From Apiosordaria backusii (lineage: Eukaryota > Ascomycota > Sordariomycetes > Sordariales > Lasiosphaeriaceae): 64,000 nucleotides of DNA. This document shows positions 56,902 through 64,000 of the stretch, piece by piece (the stretch's first letter is position 1; every line of letters starts with the position of its first letter). Both the position numbers and the translations under genes were made by a program. The notes beneath the pieces are model-generated. The model searched no databases. It was not told the DNA's origin and saw only the letters and a program-made list of their open reading frames with translations. Location of the stretch: the NCBI GenBank assembly GCA_030549205.1, contig JAUKTV010000003.1, forward strand, positions 1,488,001-1,552,000. Reading direction: 5' to 3'.

Positions 56902-59451
56902 TCACACTCCACCCCCCATAAAAGCTGCCAAGTCGTCCAGCTCGAGTAGCTGCCTCTCAAACGCCGCGCACAACTCCAGCGCTGTCATATCCACGTCGGG
57001 AACATCGGGGCCGGCGCTCGATGACTGCCCACCACCAAGAGCAGAAGCTGGCGATGCCGGGGCAGGTGAATCGGTCTTGGCGACCACGGCAGGTGGTGGC
57101 GGCGGGCTGTCTGCGGGTGTTGACACGCCAACCGGTCCACCATTGATCGTGGTGATGCCAGTCTTGCGGGGGACGGGAGGCTCGCTCGTCCGGCCTTCGG
57201 TGGTAGAGGTAGCGTTTTGCGGTCCAACGGCAGCAACATCGGGCTGTTCGTAGTCCATCGCATCTGGGTTCGTGTCGGTCTGGCTGACATTATCGTCCTT
57301 GACCGATGGCGAGAGCGCCCTCTTCTTGCTGTCCTCGCGGACCTTGTCACGAGGTGCGCTCTTTACATCGCGAAGTACCTTAGACATCACTGACAAGTGA
57401 CGGTGCCAAGGGATGACCAGGGGCCAGGATTCGGCTCCGTCCTGGCACATTCGGACACTATCCCTAACAATGTTGAATGCGGACTCGCTCGAGTTGGCGG
57501 GAGCCAATCCCTTGAGGGTGAGGTATGCGACTGTCGAGCCGGCCGTGAAGGCGGCAAAGAGCATAAAGAGAGGGAAGCACAGAATGCTGTCCTTGTCAGC
57601 TCCATTTTCGAGGGCGAGCAGCGAGTGGATGATGCTGTGGGAGGCTGCAAAGATCTTGTCAACGGTCTGGACGTGGGTATGGGAAGATCCGCGCCACAGG
57701 TCGATGCTGAAGTTCTCATCTGTGACCACTTGGAGCATGCGTCTTCGGTTGACAAAGATGGTACCGCAGTTCAAAAGGCAGTGGATAAAGGCGTAAGTGT
57801 AACCGCTACCCATGGTGATATGGAGATTGATGTTGTTGGGCTTGTCGGCAAAGTGCATCGGCAGGGACTGTCTAAGCGCGTCGATATCTTGCTCAAGTTG
57901 TACACATCTTTCGTCAGAAAAGGTAGCCAACGTCGTGGTGGTCATCATCTCGACAACCTGACGCCATGTCTTGGTAGCCAAAACAATATGGCCAAACTCG
58001 CCCACCTCGCTGAGCTGAGCAGAAGGATCCTTCAAGCCCGCTGGTGGAGCGCCGCTCAGGGTGCGAACATGTACAGGACTCGTAAAGTTGTAATTCATGT
58101 CGAGACAAGGCAGAGAGACATCTTGAACATCGAGATTGGTCAGAGCTGGATGGCGTCCTGGGCTGCTAGTCAGGAAGCAGTCTAGAATGTAGATGAGCCA
58201 AAGGGTCCGACGGAATGATTCCTCCATCTGGAACTGATCGGGCTCATTCGTCGAATTATGGTGGTGCACAAGCCTGTACATCTGCGCCATGCGAGCCGCG
58301 AGGCCAAGGTATGTGTAGGCACGGACGGCATTTCGGCAACCCCATTCATGCAGGATCAAGAGGCACACAGCCTGGATATCAGCAAGGCTGGGCGTATCCA
58401 GATTTTGCATCACCAGATTGATGGTCTTGCTGGCAAAGTGCTCGGCCGCAGTGGAACTGCTACCGTGGCCGCCGTATCGGCGAATCATGGCCGGGGAGTG
58501 CCTGGCAAGAGTGTTAGAGGGAAATGCACCAATCATAGCGGGGCGGGAGGGTTGCGTGTGCTTGCTTACCGCGCAGCAGTGGTCAATAGCGCGTTGACCA
58601 TGGTCGGCTCCATCGAGGCATTCTTGAGCGCCACCAAAAAGGTTGGCTTGTGAAAGGCAACACAGGCAGGCAGCGTCTTGGTGATGACTCGCTCGCATTC
58701 CGTCATGAGCTCGGGTGTAAGCCTGTTGTTCAACACCATGGTGTTAGTCCGGGCCGATCACACACTTCGGTATGGAACTCGGACGGTATCGTGATCCGGT
58801 CTGAGTGGAGCCACCCACTGGGGTAAGCTCCGTTTGCTGAGGGGCAGAGAAGGGCCAGTGCGTCGGAGGGTGGGTGAGACGGGCGTGACGGGACAGGCGA
58901 AAAATTGATTTGGGAAATGAGGGCCGGGCGGAAAAAATGGGGCGTGGCCAGTCCACTCCGAAAAGGCAACGCTAGAAAACGCAAACCGGGCGGGTCGAGA
59001 CATCCGGAGCCACCCAAAAAAAGAACGCGCTCGAAACGGATGCGTCCGGACCTGGGAAAAAACACAAACAGACCAACAAAGATGTCTGTCTGCCTGGCCA
59101 GGAAAAGAGGAAGAAAAAGAGAGAGGGAACGTACTTTTCATGCGCCGCCGATGCATGACGCGACACGCTGGAACTGGGGCCGGCCGGTAACTGGCGATCA
59201 ACAGCGGTGCTGCTTGAGACCACTCGCTCACTGGGCAAAGACTCCCTCACGCGATGCTGCATCCGGGCGGGCGATACTCCATGACCACCGTGGGCCATTG
59301 ACTCGGAGGGGAGATAGCATTCGTGCATTCCTTTGGCGCAGTTTTTACATGGTGCTCTGCCGTTTTCGTAGACACATTTGGTTTTGCCCTTTCGGCAGCG
59401 CACACAGGCACCACCGGCCCGGAGGGCTGTCGATCGCACGACCGACGCCAT
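56902..59451 (-). CDS. Zn2Cys6 binuclear cluster transcription factor (689 aa)
   Basis: Exons are 59451-59135, 58722-58570 and 58501-56902. The phases fit (AA|G and CG|G). Introns are 412 and 68 bp, the first with a GGACTAACACC branch site. The DNA-binding cluster is near the N-terminus with cysteines at 16, 19, 26, 35, 38 and 45 (C-x2-C-x6-C-x8-C-x2-C-x6-C), following a Lys/Arg-rich K-G-K-T-K pattern. Residues ~110-500 form the fungal-specific regulatory domain. Typical features are the helical Y-L-G-L-A-A-R-M-A stretch and R-R-T-L-W-L-I-Y-I-L-D-C-F (from ~254), with S-S-x-x-G-R-x-P-A-L directly after. Residues ~540-660 are Pro/Ser/Thr-rich and disordered, a possible activation region. It should act in the nucleus as a dimer. 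The target pathway is not visible; the nearest candidate is the transporter gene downstream. The start ATG at 59451 precedes the cluster by 15 codons. Confidence 0.9.
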
Positions 59452-62400
59452 TGCTGAGGCTGCTGTGTGTGGTGTTGAGATGTTGCGCAAGCTGAGGCAG
59501 CGATGTTGGTGATGATGGAAAAATTACTTTGTACAAAACAAAGCGCAGTCCGTGAGGTGGTCCGAAGCAAGTCCGAGAAAGCCGGAGCAGGAAAAAATAT
59601 GAGTCCGGAGGTGCGCCGAGGGTCACAAAAGACAGAATACAAACGGGGTACCGAGTATGGTGTCGTCGGCGGCGGTGAGGTGTGTCGGAGGTCGAGTGGG
59701 AAAAGGAAGAAGAGGGAGGGCGAGGCCAGGAAGGACGGAATGACGGGGGCGATGGGGTAAAAAGGCTCGGACGGACTTTTGGAACCTCAGGAAGCAAGGG
59801 AAGGGAGGCGGCGGCAGCGCTCTGGAAAGAGGGCCACAATCGAGCGGGCGGATCGGCTGATGGTGCCGGGGTCTCAAGGAAGACGTGCACTAATGTGGGG
59901 CCTGCCAGAGAGCAGTCGCTACCAGCAGCCCCTCAGCCCAGCGTTTCCAGCGCCCGCCGCCACTGTCAGCGCCGCGACACAAAACAAGCCGGCCCCGGCA
60001 CTGAGGAAAGCGATCCCGATCTTGTCTTGTCTTGCAATCGACATCACCGCTGAGGTGGACCTGGAACTCCATACAATGGTTCCCACCACTAACCTCACAA
60101 ATATGGACAGGAGTGTTTCTTGTAAACCATTCTGAATTGATACTCCTGTAGATACCGAAATCGCCCAGGCACACACCGGGCACACACACACACCGAGACA
60201 CCGCGATGCCTCAGCCAAAGCAATCCGGCTCAAACCAGCCGCTGATCGGTAGACCACCCGCAGCCCATGCTACCTTTTTTTTTTTACCTTACCTACGAGT
60301 GAGTACCTTCCCCTACCTTTTCCTGCCTATAAACCTTCCGAGTGCCTCTTGAATTTCCATGAGAAAAGAAAAACAAAAAAAAGAGGCTGCCAATGCACGC
60401 GCCGTGCGCAGGGGAAGAGGCGTCTGCGAGCTTGCGACACCAGCGATGCCTACGATGGAGGTTGCGACGGTCGGCTGGGCGCTGTGCTCCGTCTTCTGGG
60501 CTGTGTGCCGGAGCCCAACTCCCCTAGTTGTAACCTTCGTACCTCCCCCTCCTCATCACCCAGGTGCCACGGCGATTTCCCGTCATTTGGCTCCCGGCCT
60601 GCATGCGGGACGGTAGCTTTTCAGTTCCAGACCCCGCGGTGGAGAAGGGGGAGTCACTTGCACCTCCGGCCGTACCTTTTTTATGAACGATGTTTTTTTG
60701 TTTTTGCCTTGTCCAACGAGTCACCCTGCGGCGGGCCCGCTGCTGCGCTTTGCATTCCGTTGCGCGACGGCCACTGACTGCCACCAAAAGAAGACGGTGG
60801 CCCCCCTTTCAGGTTATGCCCTAACGTGTCCCGAGGCATGATCGGGCAATGGCCCGTCCCCCGTGTTTGAGGTGCCTCGAGGCTGCTGCGCCGCCCGGTC
60901 TCATCACCAATTTATCAGCTTCGTCTCTGGGCCTTCATGAATATTGGAAATGAGAGATGCAGGAATTCTACTGCCTGGTCGTGGACTGTTTGCAACGAGG
61001 GATTTATTGAGATGTGGTCTTGGACGGAGCTCAAGCAAAATCGACAATCGGTGTCGCGTTCGCCGGAGTTGAGTTCCACATGTCCCGGATTTCCGAGCCA
61101 AGCCATTTCCCAATTTTGCTCGGGCGCTTCGGCCGCCAGTCAATCCGACCCCGGCACCACCGTGTTTTGTCAACTTGGGCGTTCTCCTGCCTACTCTTTT
61201 TTACAAAAACACTCTCCCAAAGTTGAAGGTAGAGCATCAAAGATTAACCATTGGATGATGCCACTAGAATGCCGGATGCATACATCAATGATGACAACAA
61301 TACATCGCGGAATCAAACGAAGGGCCCGGGGAAGAGGCAGACCGACGGGAGGGCACACGACGCAATCGGAAGCAGAGTGGGTCCGCCGCGCACCCAGTGA
61401 CATGGAAGTCACATGCTTCCGTGCAGTGGAGCTGGCCCTTTGCCATTTCCAAAGCAACCCCTCCTTCAACCGGCCGCTTCTTCTCAACATCAGACAGAGG
61501 CTTCTTCTCCGCCCTCCGCTTGTCCGCAGCAAAAACATCACAGGCTAAACTGTCGTTTCCCATTTATAGATACAACTCGTATCCCACCTTTATTTACCCC
61601 ATACAACTCCGTGTCTTTGGCAAATTCAGATGTAAACGAAGACGCCCTGTTATCTTTGCTTCGAATGCCCTCACCACGACACGAGAAGTGCCGGGGACCT
61701 CCCTCTTTATCCTGAGTGCCACATCCCAACCTCAATCCAAACGGAGGTGCGGCCTGTCCCTTTGACTCATCTCCCTCCCGTCCAATCCGGCTTCCCCGGC
61801 GCCCTCTCGAATCCCGTCCTCATCACCACCGACCACCAATCGTCCGAGGTCTTGGCTTGGCCATCGGGCCTATGGATAGGTGCCGATGTATTACACAAGC
61901 ACACCAAACGCGTCGCGCTTCTAACTCGGCGGTGTCATTTGCATTTTACATTAAATCACCGTGACAGTCTCACCCCTCCGCTTTTTTCTGGGGCGGAATT
62001 GGACATCATCACGTAGATCCTTGGCACCGAACCGTGTGTTGTTTCTCTCCCGCCCGATTGGCATGGCCCCGAACCAAGGCCGCGCAGCCGGCGACCCATC
62101 CATTCTTCTTCTTCAGTAATCCAAGAATATCTCTGGTCAAGATCGGAAGGGTAAGGCTGTCTGGCTGGCTCTGTCCATCCTGCAGCGCCAATCTGGGGCA
62201 CACTCAGCTGAGAAGCCTCGCTGCAAATTCACGTCAGACGAAACGCGGAGGCGGAGACGGAGGAAGGAGGTGGCACAGTTCTCGTCTGCCCATTTTCTTC
62301 GCCGCCAAATAAAGCCTGAAAGAGGACAAGCTCGATATCAGGGCGGCAGCTGAAGAGAAAGAACTTGTGACTGGTCCCGGGCCGATGATTGACAGTCTTT

Positions 62401-63810
62401 GCCCAATAGTGCCCCTCCGAGAGAGACCTGGATCGACACACATTTTGTTTCGCTTGGTCGTTTCTAGGGGGGACAAATAGTGTGTGGTGAGACCCCGAGT
62501 TGCAGCCCGAGGTTCCATCACTCCCGCCCGAGACGGACTCGGCGCTTGCTGCTTCCGCCCCCGAGTTTTTGTCTGCCTTGGCGTCCATGACCACTGCAGC
62601 GCTGGGGTTCTTTCGTCATGAAGCATATTCGTAAGCGGCTAGTCTACCCAACAAGATGAGGATCGTAGACAGGCCAAATCAGCTGCCTATCTTTGTTGGT
62701 CATTGCCGTGACAGATTCGGAGGACCTTGCCGGTCGTTCGTTGGGTTGGCCACACTGCACACGTGAATATTGCGGCTGCCTTGTCATCATCGGTTTTAAC
62801 AACCACACACATTTAGAATTTCGGATTTTTTTTATGATGGCTTTATGCTGGTAGATGAGATGCGCAATCTTGAGATCTCACAGGACGGTTCGTTCGTGTT
62901 GCACAAGCCACTTGAGCGCCGCCTCGTTTGACACGCTAGATAATATGCTTCACCAATTCCACCACTCCCGAGCAATCCGAGGGTGGCGTCCAGGAACCCG
63001 AATTTTCTTGACGGCGTTCGCTCCGCTGACAAACATACGGGTTTTCTTCGTGTTTTTCTTCAGCTGTTACCGGTGGCATGGTCGATGGCGTCAGCCTTGA
63101 CAACTTTGCCAGATAGCCCATCGACCTCGGCCCGCTGATAGCCATACAACTCCAACACTCTGGGACCCTCACCCAGCCGGGGAAACAAGATCTCGGGCCG
63201 GTCACATCCTACAACAAACACTGGATGTTTTCCGATTCCGTTTCCCACTACCTGGTCACTTCGTATGCTGAGTAACGTCTCCCTGTGATATCTAGCTAAT
63301 CCACCACCGCCTTGTGATGTCCCAATGAGTCCACCAGTGATGCGACTGCAGATAACTATCAAGAAGCCACCAAAAAGACCTATTCGTGCCGGTGGTATGC
63401 TCAAGCGGCTCTGCAAAAAGAAATCTTGATATGGACTGATCTTGAATGCTAGGTACAGAACAGGTGTGCCTTGCATAGAAGGAACCTTGCAGGCAAACAA
63501 CAGAAGCTTGCCAGGTATCGATTGGCTTCCCATTCCGCTCTGCAGATGCCACGCCGATTCTCACTGCATCTGGACGTCATCTCAATCGTGTAAGGCATCA
63601 CCATTTCGTAACTGCCCTTGAAGATGCAAACCAGCATTTCTTTGTGTATTTTATACATGCAGCGTAGTGTATACCGGCAACGGCCATGTACAACCTGTCT
63701 TTTGAAGCCAATATTATTCCACATGTATCCTCTAGCTCTGTTCCCAGCCACAGCGCCCCGTTTTTGTGTATTACCCCCCTTTCTATACCCATTCATCCTC
63801 ATTCCCCCCC
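59452..63810. other. 4.4 kb without a recognisable gene
   Basis: Probably the long upstream region of the regulator gene on the left and the 3' flank of the isomerase gene on the right. Many frames of 60-200 codons exist on both strands, as expected for GC-rich DNA; none shows domains, clear splice sites or coding-like composition. Short low-complexity runs include ACACACACACAC near 60,181-60,192 and a T-run near 60,274-60,283. Long non-coding RNAs or a poorly conserved gene cannot be excluded. Confidence 0.45.
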
Positions 63811-64000
63811 CTAAGCACTCAACACCTTAACACTCCCATCCTCCATCCCAAAATACGCCTCCACCGGCTTCTGCGCGCCCCCCTCTTGCAGTTCCCTCCC
63901 ATTCTTCCCATAAAACAACCCAATCTCCGCCACCCCCGGAATCTTGATCAGCGCATCCGCCAGCTCATCAACCTGCCACTCTCCCTTTTCCCTATCACTC
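63811..64000 (-). CDS. RKI1: Ribose-5-phosphate isomerase, C-terminal end (partial)
   Basis: The last 62 codons are visible, ending at a TAG at 63811; the gene runs off the right edge, so its start and length are unknown. The tail contains W-Q-V-D-E-L-A-D-A-L, then I-P-G-V-A-E-I-G-L-F-Y-G, and ends with A-Y-F-G-M-E-D-G-S-V-K-V-L. This matches the C-terminus of the RpiA-type enzyme of fungi, including the I-P-G-V-x-E-x-G-L-F motif. The enzyme interconverts ribose-5-phosphate and ribulose-5-phosphate in the cytosolic pentose phosphate pathway. Catalytic residues lie outside the window. Confidence 0.8.
   Translation of the reverse strand, partial: SDREKGEWQVDELADALIKIPGVAEIGLFYGKNGRELQEGGAQKPVEAYFGMEDGSVKVLSA

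Noticed and set aside
57397..58185. 262-codon + strand frame
   Set aside because: Antisense shadow of the Zn2Cys6 factor gene.
63060..63533. 157-codon - strand frame near the right edge
   Set aside because: No domain, no neighbouring exon signals; lies in the 3' flank of the isomerase gene.

Overview
This window is nuclear DNA from a filamentous ascomycete, most likely a sordariomycete of the Sordariales type. The evidence is short GT-AG introns with CTAAC-like branch sites, fungal-only families (JEN1-type transporter, Zn2Cys6 regulator, secreted CVNH protein), and an 18 kb AT-rich block with the C-to-T/G-to-A damage of repeat-induced point mutation (RIP).

Positions 1 to about 17,960 are a RIP-degraded retrotransposon graveyard. 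A Copia-type element on the + strand (protease, integrase, reverse transcriptase, RNase H remnants) is split inside its reverse transcriptase by a complete Gypsy-type element on the - strand (4103-13586). The Gypsy element has two ~410 bp LTRs, TGTCAGGG/CCCTGACA ends and a perfect ATTTT target duplication. A truncated second Gypsy copy lies at about 15,960-16,647. A ~150 bp stretch that escaped RIP sits at about 17,115-17,265.

Positions 17,960-37,500 are an accessory region. It holds a cluster of paralogues of a family I do not recognise: four apparently intact genes (20711-22481 -, 27135-28738 -, 31771-33419 +, 35964-37465 -), two broken copies (34160-35024 -, 29417-30640 -) and a possible tail fragment (19651-19947 -). 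All intact copies share one architecture: a variable first exon ending in a conserved block, an exon of 40-41 codons, an exon of exactly 27 codons, and a last exon. All introns are phase 0. The core is conserved, while the ends carry tandem repeats private to each copy. This is the best candidate here for an undescribed system.

Positions 40,300-64,000 are ordinary genic DNA: a small membrane protein (+), a FAM50/XAP5 protein (-), a METTL16-type RNA m6A methyltransferase (-), a large AAA+ ATPase with a charged, serine-rich disordered N-terminus (+), a small secreted CVNH-fold protein (+), a JEN1-type monocarboxylate transporter with an unusually long intron (-), a Zn2Cys6 regulator (-), and the C-terminus of ribose-5-phosphate isomerase (-) at the right edge. 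Exon coordinates were read by eye from splice signals, reading frame and protein similarity; no alignment or search was run.
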